Assembly: GCA_031266555.1 (NCBI GenBank)
Contig: JAISAU010000003.1
Coordinates: 186,001-250,000 of the forward strand
Reading direction: 5' to 3'
DNA: 64,000 nt
DNA from: Campylobacteraceae bacterium
GTDB taxonomy: Bacteria; Campylobacterota; Campylobacteria; Campylobacterales; Campylobacteraceae
Part shown: in pieces, positions 1 through 7,879 of the stretch
Layout of the letters: each line of letters starts with the position of its first letter
How positions within the stretch are numbered: the stretch's first letter is position 1
The notes under the pieces: generated by a model
Seen by the model: the letters and a program-made list of their open reading frames with translations, nothing else
Database searches by the model: none
Told to the model about the DNA's origin: nothing
Translations under genes and position numbers: made by a program

Positions 1-440
1 TATTCGCATTTTACTTACATAGATTCTTGTATTGCGAAGCATTTGATTCGCACTAATACTAAGAGGATATTTTGAATTTATATCTATACTTACATGTAAG
101 GAGTTTGGTTAATTGGACTTAGAGTAAATTATGATGTTTCATAATCTTTACATGTAAACTAATTTGAGTTTTCATGTGATACTAAAAAGTGAATTCTTTA
201 CATGTAAACCAACTTGAGTTTTTATATGATACTAAAATATCCTCTTGAAGGTGAAACAAAAGTTCAACCGACGGGTATTGTTCGCATATAGACACTAAAA
301 TATCTTATTGAAGATAAAACGATATAAAATATTTTAGTTTTTTAAAATTTATTGCGAATTTAAGAAATAGAATAGAGAAAAACGGCTACATGTAATGGTA
401 AAAATCAATCCTTACATGTAACATGTAAATGAATGCGACG
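1..440. repeat. Gene-free, repeat-rich tract downstream of luxS
   Basis: No convincing gene is seen. The tract holds six ACATGT-cored sites (near 93, 150, 200, 389, 415 and 421), five of them full TACATGTA. A block starting CTTTACATGTAAAC at 146 is repeated at 196, exactly 50 bp later, and stays similar for about 42 bp. A second pair of direct repeats (about 228-256 and 290-320) shares ACTAAAATATC and TTGAAG. AAGAGGATATTTT at 61-73 is the exact inverse of 234-246. This looks like decayed repetitive DNA; no transposase is visible. Confidence 0.6.
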
Positions 441-935
441 TTAAATCTTTAACGCTATCTTTGCGTGATTTTTCATTATTCCAACGCCGTTTTTAAGTAC
501 TTGTTCGGCTATCTTTTTGGCTTTTTTCAAAGAGTGCAATTTATATGTGCCGCACTGATAGATATTAAGCTCGGGAATATCTTTTTTGCGCTTTACTCTC
601 AAAATGTCCTTCATAGCGGCTTCCCACGCCGTCGCGACATCTTTCTCTTTGGGACTTCCTATAAGGCTCATATAAAATCCCGTCCTGCAACCCATAGGCG
701 AAATATCTATCACTTCCACGTTATCGCCGTTTAAATGCGCTCTCATAAATCCCGCGAACAAATGTTCTAACGTATGAATGCCTTTTGGGCTTAATATCTC
801 TTTATTGGGTTTGCAAAAACGTAAATCAAAAACAGTAATCTGATCTCCGTTTGGAGTTTTCATCGTTTTAGCTACTCTAACCGAAGGCGCCGTCATTTTT
901 GTATGATCGACCTTAAAGCTATCAAGAAGTGGCAT
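441..935 (-). CDS. luxS: S-ribosylhomocysteine lyase LuxS
   Basis: LuxS cleaves S-ribosylhomocysteine to homocysteine and DPD, the precursor of AI-2, in the activated methyl cycle in the cytoplasm. The 164-residue protein has the metal-binding HTLEH motif (residues 54-58), the GCRTGFY segment with catalytic Cys83, and the third metal ligand Cys128 in YQCGTY. The frame opens at a GTG at 953, but the ATG at 935 is preferred: AGGGGA stands just before it and the protein then starts MPLLDSF as LuxS proteins do. It is a single gene, facing away from the stress-protein gene. A short inverted repeat (439-454) overlaps its stop codon and may help termination. Confidence 0.97.
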   Translation of the reverse strand: MPLLDSFKVDHTKMTAPSVRVAKTMKTPNGDQITVFDLRFCKPNKEILSPKGIHTLEHLFAGFMRAHLNGDNVEVIDISPMGCRTGFYMSLIGSPKEKDVATAWEAAMKDILRVKRKKDIPELNIYQCGTYKLHSLKKAKKIAEQVLKNGVGIMKNHAKIALKI

Positions 936-1046
936 ATTTTCCCCTATTTTCACAATTTTTCCATGAAATTTAAAATAATTATACCAAAAAAGTTATGTTT
1001 ATATTGCTTTTTGATATACTAAACCAAGATAAAACAAGGAGTTCCT

Positions 1047-1862
1047 ATGAAACAAATTGTAGCGGCTTTGGCTTTACACGAAAGCGATCTGCATGTAATA
1101 CAAAAAACCGAAGAGTTGCGCAAAAGAACAGGCGCGGAAGTAACCTATGTACACGCTGTGGTCTTAAGATTTTTCAGGAGAGACATAGATGTGACTAAAA
1201 TCAAAGAAGAACTTCAAGCTTCTATCAAAAAAATAGCTGATATAGACGAAAGCGATATCGTGGTAGACATATTAAGCGGCTGGGAACTTATATTAAAAAC
1301 GGCCAAAGAGAAAAACGCCGATCTTGTGGTGCTTGGAAATATGAGCAAATCGCACGCCGTTTTGTATCTGGGTTCAACTGTAAAAAAAGTGCTTGAAAGG
1401 ATAGGAGCTCCGGTATTTATAGCAAGAAGCAAACCTCTTGATAATAAAATATTGATTCCCACAGACCTTGGAGATTACACCATGAGCGCTTCCACGGTCA
1501 AAAAGTTTTTAAAATCAAATGCGCCCGTCTCTTACGTTTACGCGGACACATCGGCTTTTGGAGAAATAGCGACGCCATATACCACGCTTGCCGCTTATTC
1601 TGTGGAATATATGCAAGAGGAGATGGAAAAACAGCTCAAAGAGTTTAGAAAAAATAGAACAGACGCGCCTACTGTTGTATTGGATGTGGAAGAGAGTGTC
1701 TCCGAAGCTATCAAAAAATACGCGCAGGAAAACAATTATACGCTAATGGTTTTGGCATCGAGAAATATGGCCGGATTAAATCCTATAATATTCGGAAGCA
1801 CAGCCTCAAAAATAGCGCAAATAGTAGACGCAAATCTATTAATAACTTTTGTGGACGATTAA
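1047..1862 (+). CDS. Tandem-domain universal stress protein
   Basis: A 271-residue cytoplasmic protein made of two UspA-like domains (about 1-135 and 140-271). The first ends in a nucleotide-loop-like stretch LGNMSKSHAVLYLGST, the second in ASRNMAGLNPIIFGST; both keep the final G-S-T of ATP-binding Usp proteins, with the second loop less canonical. AAGGAG lies about 8 bases before the ATG. Tandem Usp proteins are linked to stress survival and respiration-related responses; the specific role here is unknown. It converges on the flavodoxin-like gene across a hairpin. Confidence 0.88.
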   Translation: MKQIVAALALHESDLHVIQKTEELRKRTGAEVTYVHAVVLRFFRRDIDVTKIKEELQASIKKIADIDESDIVVDILSGWELILKTAKEKNADLVVLGNMSKSHAVLYLGSTVKKVLERIGAPVFIARSKPLDNKILIPTDLGDYTMSASTVKKFLKSNAPVSYVYADTSAFGEIATPYTTLAAYSVEYMQEEMEKQLKEFRKNRTDAPTVVLDVEESVSEAIKKYAQENNYTLMVLASRNMAGLNPIIFGSTASKIAQIVDANLLITFVDD

Positions 1863-1863
1863 A

Positions 1864-1891
1864 ATTTCGGAAGGAAAACCCCTTCCGAAAT
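1864..1891. terminator. Hairpin between converging stress-protein and flavodoxin-like genes
   Basis: Arms ATTTCGGAAGG (1864-1874) and CCTTCCGAAAT (1881-1891) pair perfectly around a 6-base loop. Read on the minus strand the hairpin is followed by TTTT, so it best serves the flavodoxin-like gene; on the plus strand the T tract is poor. Confidence 0.75.
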
Positions 1892-1902
1892 ATGACTTTA
1901 CC

Positions 1903-2394
1903 TTAAAAGTTATTTTTTATAGAATTTGTCCATTTCGCAACGCTATCTTCCAGCGAATCGCCTTCGACATCTTTATCTATGACAAGTCCTACAAATTTGC
2001 CATCTACCACCGCTTTTGAAGTCTCAAAAGTATATTTATCGGTCGGATTTTTATCTCCAACTATTTTAGCGCCTTTGCTTACAGCCAACTCATATAAAAT
2101 GCCTATGCCGTTATTAAATGTTTTGCCATGTCTTTTTTGATTCCCAACGCCAAAAAGAGCTACTTTTTTACCATTAAGTTCAAGCGCTTCTTTGTCAAAC
2201 GCTTCCCAATCGTCTTGTAACTCGCCGTCATAATATGTAGATGTGCCGATAATAAGTCCGTCATAACCATTTAATTCGTCGGGGGTCGCTTTGGCTATAT
2301 TTATCAAATCAGCCTCTTTGAAATTGTTCTTTATAAGTTCCGCAACGCTTGCCGCGGCACCTTTCGTGCTTCCGTAAACTATGGCTACAGACAT
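1903..2394 (-). CDS. Divergent flavodoxin-like protein
   Basis: A 163-residue flavodoxin-fold protein, normally an FMN electron carrier. It clearly shares its plan with the flavodoxin at 2790-3284: VYGST near the N terminus, GTSTYYDGELQDDW in the middle, and the KAVVDGKFVGL segment near the C terminus. The FMN contacts have changed, however: the phosphate loop reads STKGAAASV where the paralogue has SSGGNTESV, and the isoalloxazine loop reads GVGNQKRHG in place of GLGDQDGYG. AAGGAGA precedes the ATG. FMN binding may be weakened or the partner altered. The gene has its own 395-bp upstream region and so is probably transcribed separately from the paralogue. Confidence 0.85.
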   Translation of the reverse strand: MSVAIVYGSTKGAAASVAELIKNNFKEADLINIAKATPDELNGYDGLIIGTSTYYDGELQDDWEAFDKEALELNGKKVALFGVGNQKRHGKTFNNGIGILYELAVSKGAKIVGDKNPTDKYTFETSKAVVDGKFVGLVIDKDVEGDSLEDSVAKWTNSIKNNF

Positions 2395-2789
2395 TTTTTC
2401 TCCTTAAAGTTTAAATTTGACAGTTGTAATCAAGTGATTTTTTTACTTTTTCACATTCATCATTTATGAGATATATTTTATCCTATTTTTCTAAATATGT
2501 ATCAAGAAAGGCGTTACATGTATGATTTTTACAAAGCGTAAAAGACAATAAGTTTCAAACTGTAAACAGTTTTAAATTTATCGCAAAAGCGGAAGAGACG
2601 ATTGACATCTCTTCCCAAACTCTATTTTGTACATTTTCATACTCTTTGTAGCAGTATCTTTTAAGAGCAAAGAAAAAATTTGCGAAAATTTGCCAATATG
2701 ATTTAACAAAACAGACAAACCTTAAAAATGTACAAAACAGAATCAGGCAGTTTTGCTAAGAAGCAAAACTAACCTAAAAATTAGCGGAT
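2395..2789. other. Intergenic region between the two flavodoxin genes
   Basis: No gene is seen. It holds one TACATGTA site (about 2515). TTTTGTACATTTT near 2625 is repeated in inverted form as AAAATGTACAAAA near 2726. A perfect 9-bp hairpin AGTTTTGCT/AGCAAAACT (2749-2770) lies just beyond the 2790 stop codon and may terminate the upstream flavodoxin operon, although no T run follows on the minus strand. Confidence 0.5.
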
Positions 2790-3284
2790 TTAAAAAGCGG
2801 ATTTTATACTCTCCACCCATTTCTCAACTCTACTTTCAGTTAAATCGCTCTGATTATCCTCATCGACAATAAGACCTACGAACTTTCCGTCTACTACCGC
2901 TTTTGAATACTCGAAGCTATATCCTTCGGTAGAATTTTTATCGCCTACTATTTTAGCGCCCTTTTCCAAGCTTAATTGATATAAAGTTCCAACGCCGTCG
3001 CAAAACTCGCCGCCATAACCGTCTTGGTCGCCAAGTCCAAAAAGCGCTACCGTTTTGCCTTCGAGCTTAAGCGAGTCTTTGTTAAACGAATCCCAATCGT
3101 CTTGCAATTCGCCCTCATACCAAGTTGATGTGCCTAAAATCAGCTTATCGTAACCGTTTATTTTATCCGCATCAGCTTTGCTGATATCTATCAAATCAAT
3201 CTCTTTACCAAGCTTTTTTTGAATAAGTTTAGCAACACTTTCAGTATTGCCGCCGCTACTTCCGTAAACAATAGCTATTGACAT
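2790..3284 (-). CDS. fldA: Flavodoxin
   Basis: A 164-residue FMN electron carrier. Canonical features are the phosphate loop YGSSGGNTESV (residues about 8-18), the W-containing loop GTSTWYEGELQDDW (about 55-68) and the FMN loop ALFGLGDQDGYGGEF (about 86-100). In Helicobacter, flavodoxin accepts electrons from pyruvate oxidoreductase, and a one-chain Por is encoded 5 kb away, so the same role is inferred here. It is the last gene of a run DUF2325 (4035-4361), unknown protein (3300-4031), fldA with gaps of 3 and 15 bp. GGAGAT precedes the ATG. The operon promoter overlaps a Fur-box-like site, fitting an iron-free replacement for ferredoxin. Confidence 0.93.
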   Translation of the reverse strand: MSIAIVYGSSGGNTESVAKLIQKKLGKEIDLIDISKADADKINGYDKLILGTSTWYEGELQDDWDSFNKDSLKLEGKTVALFGLGDQDGYGGEFCDGVGTLYQLSLEKGAKIVGDKNSTEGYSFEYSKAVVDGKFVGLIVDEDNQSDLTESRVEKWVESIKSAF

Positions 3285-3299
3285 TTTTATCTCCTAAAA

Positions 3300-4031
3300 T
3301 TAAATGGTATATGGAACAAGCTTTACCAACGAATCGGCAAAGCACGGGTTTTTAACCTCTATATGACGCCTAAACGCGCTATTTCTAGGAAAAACGATAT
3401 ACAAAGACTTAATATTGTCCTTTGCGACCTTTCTCCAAGCCTCATCTATCTCGTCTTTCGCGAGATGAATCTTATCCTTATCAAACCTTTTGAAACATAA
3501 CATTATATTAAGCAAACGCTCGCTATTTTTTTCAATAACAATCAAACCGTCTTTAAAATAAACGTCTTTATCCGGATTTTTGCGCGCGACTTTTTCCAAT
3601 ACAAACTCTGAAAAAAGAGTCTTCGCGTCAAATATTATTCCGCAATTTTCGGATGAAAATATCCTAAAAATCAGCATTGCCTGAGAAAGTTTAGGCAAAA
3701 GCGCATTCGCTTTTATTATCCTCTCTAACTTATCAAAATCCCCTTTTACAAAAAGTTCCATTAAAAGTGCCGAATACGGATCAAATACTTTGAGTCTGTT
3801 TTCGCGAAGTCTGTTTTTTACTTTCAACTCCGATAAAATCTTATTTTGAAAAATCTCAAAAAGAGTAAAACAACCAAAATTGTTTTTAATGGCGATTCTC
3901 TCGTCATCGTTTACGCAACAATTATATTGATTGATAAAAAACTCGCGCTGTTCTTTGGGAGAAAATGGTCGAAACAGCGCCGGAACTCTCTCAACCCACT
4001 TTCCGTTTATCCTCTCAAAACCAAAAAGCAT
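3300..4031 (-). CDS. Conserved protein of unknown function between DUF2325 gene and fldA
   Basis: A 243-residue soluble protein; no enzyme motif recognised. The N terminus is rich in aromatic and charged residues (GFERINGKWVERVPALF), the middle is helical and Leu/Lys-rich, and the C terminus ends LVKLVPYTI. There is no signal peptide or membrane segment, and the scattered cysteines do not form a clear cluster motif. From memory the order unknown gene, DUF2325 gene, fldA is also found in Campylobacter (Cj1384c-Cj1383c-fldA), which would make it a lineage-specific partner of flavodoxin; this rests on recollection. It lies 3 bp after the DUF2325 gene and 15 bp before fldA, so co-transcription is very likely. 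Confidence 0.8.
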   Translation of the reverse strand: MLFGFERINGKWVERVPALFRPFSPKEQREFFINQYNCCVNDDERIAIKNNFGCFTLFEIFQNKILSELKVKNRLRENRLKVFDPYSALLMELFVKGDFDKLERIIKANALLPKLSQAMLIFRIFSSENCGIIFDAKTLFSEFVLEKVARKNPDKDVYFKDGLIVIEKNSERLLNIMLCFKRFDKDKIHLAKDEIDEAWRKVAKDNIKSLYIVFPRNSAFRRHIEVKNPCFADSLVKLVPYTI

Positions 4032-4034
4032 TTT

Positions 4035-4361
4035 TCAAAAACTCTTTTGACATTCGTCGCAATCGTACTCTTTATTCAAACCAAATACTTTACAATATTC
4101 GCTATATACGCAACTTACGCTTCTTTTCGCGCAAACTACCGGAATGTTGCGTTTTTTAGCTTGAGACTTGAACAGTTTCATAGTATTATGATTTAAAAAA
4201 CTTGTCAGCATTACGACGCATTCGGTATTTTGCGGAATAATCTTTCTATTTACACTGCTTTTCTTTCTAGCGTCCCAATGCAAAACCTCATCCGCCCCAA
4301 GATCGTTTAAAACCGCTCTTATCGGATTTATCTCATCAGCGCCTATGACAAGTACGGACAT
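4035..4361 (-). CDS. DUF2325 domain protein
   Basis: A 108-residue cytoplasmic protein that fits the DUF2325 family throughout: a Rossmann-like start (SVLVIGADEINPIR), HWDARKK at about 43-49, MLTSFLNHNTM near 51-61, and a cysteine-rich tail with Cys at CAKRSVSC, YSEYC and CDEC. The family has no assigned reaction; the clustered cysteines suggest metal binding or redox sensing, which is inference. It is the first gene of the fldA run. A strong Shine-Dalgarno AAAGGAGG precedes the ATG, and a TATAAT box overlapping a Fur-like site lies about 40 bp upstream. Confidence 0.88.
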   Translation of the reverse strand: MSVLVIGADEINPIRAVLNDLGADEVLHWDARKKSSVNRKIIPQNTECVVMLTSFLNHNTMKLFKSQAKKRNIPVVCAKRSVSCVYSEYCKVFGLNKEYDCDECQKSF

Positions 4362-4751
4362 GACTTCCTCCTTTTGAATATCTTTTTTTGATAATGATTA
4401 TTATAAATAAAAAAGCTGAAAATCCGCTTATTATAATACCAATTATCAAAAATTATTACATTTTCCAATCCTCGCAATCCCAAAAATATACAAAAAAGCA
4501 TTTTATCACATTTTTTCAAAAAATACAATACTATACTTATCTGTTTACTATGATATACCTATTGACATATACTACATGTATAAATTCATTAATATATGTA
4601 AAAATATATTTAAATTAAGAAATATTTAACTTTAGCGAAATTTTTTTGTCAGAAATTTAGTTTATTATTAAAGTCACATTCAGCAATACATTGTCTATTG
4701 TATTGGAATTAAATTTTTTAAAAAAATATATTAAATTGAAAGATTATTATT
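4362..4751. other. Divergent intergenic region upstream of DUF2325 gene and DsbB-like gene
   Basis: No gene is supported; frames here are very AT-rich and low complexity. It holds the Fur-box-like promoter for the leftward operon and one TACATGTA site near 4572. The rightward gene at 4752 has only a weak ribosome site (GAAAG), and no convincing promoter pair was seen for it. Confidence 0.5.
4390..4408 (-). promoter_or_regulatory. Fur-box-like operator overlapping a -10 element
   Basis: The 19 bases from 4390 begin GATAATGAT and match the classical Fur consensus at about 14 of 19 positions. Read on the minus strand they include TATAAT (4400-4405), about 38 bases upstream of the DUF2325 ATG. 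A repressor here would block the promoter of the DUF2325-unknown-fldA run. Campylobacterota Fur sites can differ from the enterobacterial consensus, so iron control is an inference. Confidence 0.55.
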
Positions 4752-5324
4752 ATGAATAAATATACCACTTTAAAAACCGCATTTTTAAAAAATACGGCGG
4801 CAACGCAACAAAACAGAACATTTTGGTTGCTTATCACATGTACGTTAGTCTTTATGGTGCTTTTTAGTTGTTTTATTGTTAATAATTATATAAATATACT
4901 TTTAAGCGCTGATTTTACGTATTTGAGATTCGCGTTTTTGCTCGTTTTCTTAGCGGGAATTATTTGCGCCGTAAATCCAAAAAAATTTTTGGATATCGGA
5001 TGCGGATTCGGATTTGTCGCCGCTGTTTTTGGCATCAAACAATCTTTAGCGCTTTGGGCGATATATAGATTTTCAGAGACAAAAGAGTTTGTCGCGCAAG
5101 GAAAACCGTTTTCTAATTTTATAAGCTGTTTTTTTAACGTATCAGAAATAAACGACAAATGCGTATTCAGAGCCAATACGTTAATCGGGGATATTTTCTC
5201 TTCTTATACAAACGTAATCTCGCAAAATGATTTTACAAACATGTTAAAAATACATGTATACGTATTCGTGGCTATATCAACTCTTTTTTGCATGTTGTAT
5301 CTTTGCAGAAAGATTAAAATATAG
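4752..5324 (+). CDS. DsbB-like four-helix membrane protein lacking the CXXC
   Basis: A 190-residue inner-membrane protein with hydrophobic segments at about 24-46, 56-74, 84-102 and 166-186. Its layout follows DsbB: a first outer loop leading into a Y-x-R-x-A sequence (Y57, R59), an NPK turn after helix 2, G-I-K-Q-x-L in helix 3, and two cysteines (C126, C137) in the second outer loop. The CXXC that DsbB uses before Y-x-R is replaced by Ser-Ala-Asp-Phe (52-55). If homologous, it could not perform the usual disulfide relay. Homology is judged by eye only. It overlaps the end of the facing regulator gene by 11 bp. Confidence 0.55.
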   Translation: MNKYTTLKTAFLKNTAATQQNRTFWLLITCTLVFMVLFSCFIVNNYINILLSADFTYLRFAFLLVFLAGIICAVNPKKFLDIGCGFGFVAAVFGIKQSLALWAIYRFSETKEFVAQGKPFSNFISCFFNVSEINDKCVFRANTLIGDIFSSYTNVISQNDFTNMLKIHVYVFVAISTLFCMLYLCRKIKI

Positions 5325-6009
5325 GTTTATGTCTTAAAATATATCCGGCGTTCGCGACGTTTTCTATATTTATATTGTCCAAATACTTCTTAATTCTCAG
5401 TATTACGGTATGTATGGTATTTTTGTTCATACTTTTGCCTCCATACGCGTAATCTTCTATCATCTCGTAACTTACAAGGTTGTTTAAGTTATAGCACAAA
5501 AGCCAGAAAACCTTATTGCTGATATTTGTCAAAAATAACGGTTTATCGTTTTTATATACTATCTCTTTATTAAAATCCAATAAAACGTCGGCGGCGATTT
5601 TAACTTGCTTTTTTTTCATCTTTTTGGAAAGCGCCAACATCAAAGCGATTTGCAAATCTTCAATTTCTATAGGTTTTCTCAAAAAACTAAGCGCGCCCGT
5701 ATGCACGCTGCTTAGCACATTTTTATCCGTATCGTATGATGTTATGACAACGAATGATTGTTTTGGCTTTAATATCAAAATCTCTTTTATCATGTCAAAA
5801 CCGTTAAGAAGCGGCAAATGAATGTCAACCACGATGATATCGATCTTATGTTTTTTGAAAACCTCAAGTCCCTCAAGCCCGTTTTTAGCCTCGTAATAGG
5901 CGGCGAAATACTCTTTTAATCCTTGTTTTATCATAGCTCTCGCGACGCTGTCGTCTTCTACTACCAAAACCGTGAAACTACTCAAAAGCTCAAAGGTTGA
6001 TTTGCGCAT
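5314..6009 (-). CDS. Response regulator, receiver plus winged-helix
   Basis: A 231-residue OmpR/PhoB-type transcription factor. The receiver domain (about 12-125) has the acidic pair VVEDD (18-20), the phospho-acceptor Asp62 in VVDIHLP, Thr90 and Lys112 in LRKP. A C-terminal winged-helix DNA-binding domain follows (about 135-228), with NKNTIHTVILRIKKYL as its recognition-helix area. AAAAGGAG precedes the ATG. It lies 12 bp after the histidine kinase at 6022-7734, its evident partner. Targets are unknown; the DsbB-like gene converges on its 3' end. Confidence 0.92.
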   Translation of the reverse strand: MRKSTFELLSSFTVLVVEDDSVARAMIKQGLKEYFAAYYEAKNGLEGLEVFKKHKIDIIVVDIHLPLLNGFDMIKEILILKPKQSFVVITSYDTDKNVLSSVHTGALSFLRKPIEIEDLQIALMLALSKKMKKKQVKIAADVLLDFNKEIVYKNDKPLFLTNISNKVFWLLCYNLNNLVSYEMIEDYAYGGKSMNKNTIHTVILRIKKYLDNINIENVANAGYILRHKPIF

Positions 6010-6021
6010 TTTTTCTCCTTT

Positions 6022-7734
6022 TCATACTTTACACACTCTCCTAACGCCAAAACGAAAAATTGTTGGATTGTGACTTTTGATTAGCGTTATATCGCTCATA
6101 AGTTTTTTGTTCGCCAACTTTTTCGCGAAAAACAATCCCATACCAAAACCTTGTTTTTTATGAGACTTATAAAATACGGAGAATATACTTTTTTCAGACC
6201 CTTTTTTGATACCGTGTCCAAAATCTATCACATCTATATCCACGATTTTTTCATGAACTTCAAATCTTATCTCTATATTGCGTTTATTAAGCTCTTTCAA
6301 ATCTTCCATAGGAGCAATGGCGTCAATAGCGTTTTGTAAGAGCACCAGCAGTATTTGCTGCACAAAATTCTCCATAGAGGTTATTTTGAGATTTTTTATA
6401 TTTTTATCATACGAGCTGATTGTTATATTTTTTTGCGACGTATTTGTATACAGAACTTGCAAAACGCCGTCCACGGTATTTTTCAAGGAAAATTCGCTTA
6501 TAGCGTTATCGGAACGATAAAAGTTGCGAAAAATATTTATAGTTTTATTCATAAGGCCTATTGATTTTTGAGACAGTTTAAGATTGCCCTCAAGCATTTT
6601 TCTATCCAAAATCTCACGAGACAATAATTTAAGCGTATTGCTTATAATAAGAGCTAAAGAGTTGAGCGGCTGGCGAAGCTGGTGATTGATAGCCGATACA
6701 AGTTCGCCTACTTCGCTCATACGCGAACTATACTCAAGCATTTTTTTGTATTCTCTTTTTTTTGTATTTGTACGAGAATACAAAAACGTATATGCGCCGT
6801 TTACTACGGCTATAAATATAATGAAAAAAACTAATATCAGCGAGGCATGTTTTAAAAATGCCTGCATAGGCTTATTATCAATCTCATCTTTATTAATGCC
6901 CACAACTATATACCACCCAAAATTACTAAATTTATCTATTGTCATTATGGTGTTATTATGAATATGTTCTGTGGAGTTATTGGCAAAATTCACGCTAAAC
7001 GTCTCTTTTATCTCGTCTAAACTTAAAATACTATTGTTAAACTCTGTCAAGACGCTGTTTTGTCCATCCATTATCAGATAATAGCTGCCTTTTGGCATTT
7101 CAAGCGATTTTATCTTATCAAACAGTGAATCCGCCTTGATAATCCCGCAATAAACACCTTTAAACTCGTCGTCTCTATCGATGGGAGTGCATATATTTAT
7201 AGTCTTTACATGTAAAAGCCCGTGGTCTTGCATCATTTCTATAGTAGTTTTCATATCTCTTTTAGTCTCTGCAAACCATTTCAAGTTTAAATACCAAAGC
7301 TCTTCGTCGTCGTTTTTATAATAATACCTTTTGCCGTAAGAGTCCGTATAGTGCTTAACATAATCGTCCGTTTTTATACCGTTCACATAAAGATACAAAT
7401 TTGGGATAAGTAACTGCAAGGCGTCAAAACTCGCGTTTTTTTTCATAAAAGTGGTGCTAAAAGCCTTTAATTTCGTCTCGTCATCGTAAATCTCGTCAAT
7501 AAACTTAGCGCTGTTTTCTATATTTGTAACGCGTTCCAAAAGCCATGCTCTAATCTCATGTTCTATATCTTTCACTATTAAGATTATCTTTTGCTCCATA
7601 AGATCTTCAAAGTGCTTTTCAATATAATAAAAACTATTGCTGATGATTATAATAAAAGCTATTGTAGTGATAAGTATAAAGTTATAAATTTTGTGATTTT
7701 CTATATTTTGTATAAAATCTTTTACCAATTTCAA
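6022..7734 (-). CDS. Membrane histidine kinase with periplasmic Cache-like sensor
   Basis: A 570-residue sensor kinase. Helix 1 (about 18-38) and helix 2 (about 293-315) flank a 250-residue outer domain with the alpha/beta look of a double-Cache ligand sensor (for example KGVYCGIIKADSLFDKI, GSYYLIMDG). The H-box SAINHQLRQPLN sits near residue 350, the N-box is LLQNAIDAI, then VIDFGHGI and GFGMGLFFAKKLA as G-boxes. The start is TTG with a weak ribosome site. It forms an operon with the downstream regulator. Cache sensors usually read small organic acids or amino acids; the ligand is not deducible here. Confidence 0.9.
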   Translation of the reverse strand: MKLVKDFIQNIENHKIYNFILITTIAFIIIISNSFYYIEKHFEDLMEQKIILIVKDIEHEIRAWLLERVTNIENSAKFIDEIYDDETKLKAFSTTFMKKNASFDALQLLIPNLYLYVNGIKTDDYVKHYTDSYGKRYYYKNDDEELWYLNLKWFAETKRDMKTTIEMMQDHGLLHVKTINICTPIDRDDEFKGVYCGIIKADSLFDKIKSLEMPKGSYYLIMDGQNSVLTEFNNSILSLDEIKETFSVNFANNSTEHIHNNTIMTIDKFSNFGWYIVVGINKDEIDNKPMQAFLKHASLILVFFIIFIAVVNGAYTFLYSRTNTKKREYKKMLEYSSRMSEVGELVSAINHQLRQPLNSLALIISNTLKLLSREILDRKMLEGNLKLSQKSIGLMNKTINIFRNFYRSDNAISEFSLKNTVDGVLQVLYTNTSQKNITISSYDKNIKNLKITSMENFVQQILLVLLQNAIDAIAPMEDLKELNKRNIEIRFEVHEKIVDIDVIDFGHGIKKGSEKSIFSVFYKSHKKQGFGMGLFFAKKLANKKLMSDITLIKSHNPTIFRFGVRRVCKV

Positions 7735-7845
7735 TAACGCGACCTATAATAGACAAACGCTTGAGTAAACCTTGGTCTAGAAATATTATCCGAATGATAG
7801 CAAAATTTCTTGATTTGTAAAAGTTGTTTGAGCAAATAATTTTAT

Positions 7846-7873
7846 ATTTAAGCGGGTTTTAACCCGCTTAAAT
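7846..7873 (-). terminator. Hairpin after por
   Basis: ATTTAAGCGGG (7846-7856) pairs with CCCGCTTAAAT (7863-7873) around a 6-base loop, directly after the por stop codon at 7880. The T run after the stem on the minus strand is weak. Confidence 0.7.
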
Positions 7874-7879
7874 TGTATT

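Noticed and set aside
146-237. CRISPR array at the left edge
   Set aside because: Only two copies of the 50-bp spaced block, and the repeat fills nearly the whole period, leaving no spacer.
936-953. GTG start for LuxS giving six more residues
   Set aside because: The ATG at 935 has AGGGGA in place and gives the family's MPLLDSF start.
4388-4618. AT-rich frame on the plus strand and its minus-strand counterpart in the DUF2325 upstream region
   Set aside because: Low-complexity translation, no ribosome site, and it overlaps the promoter and Fur-like box.
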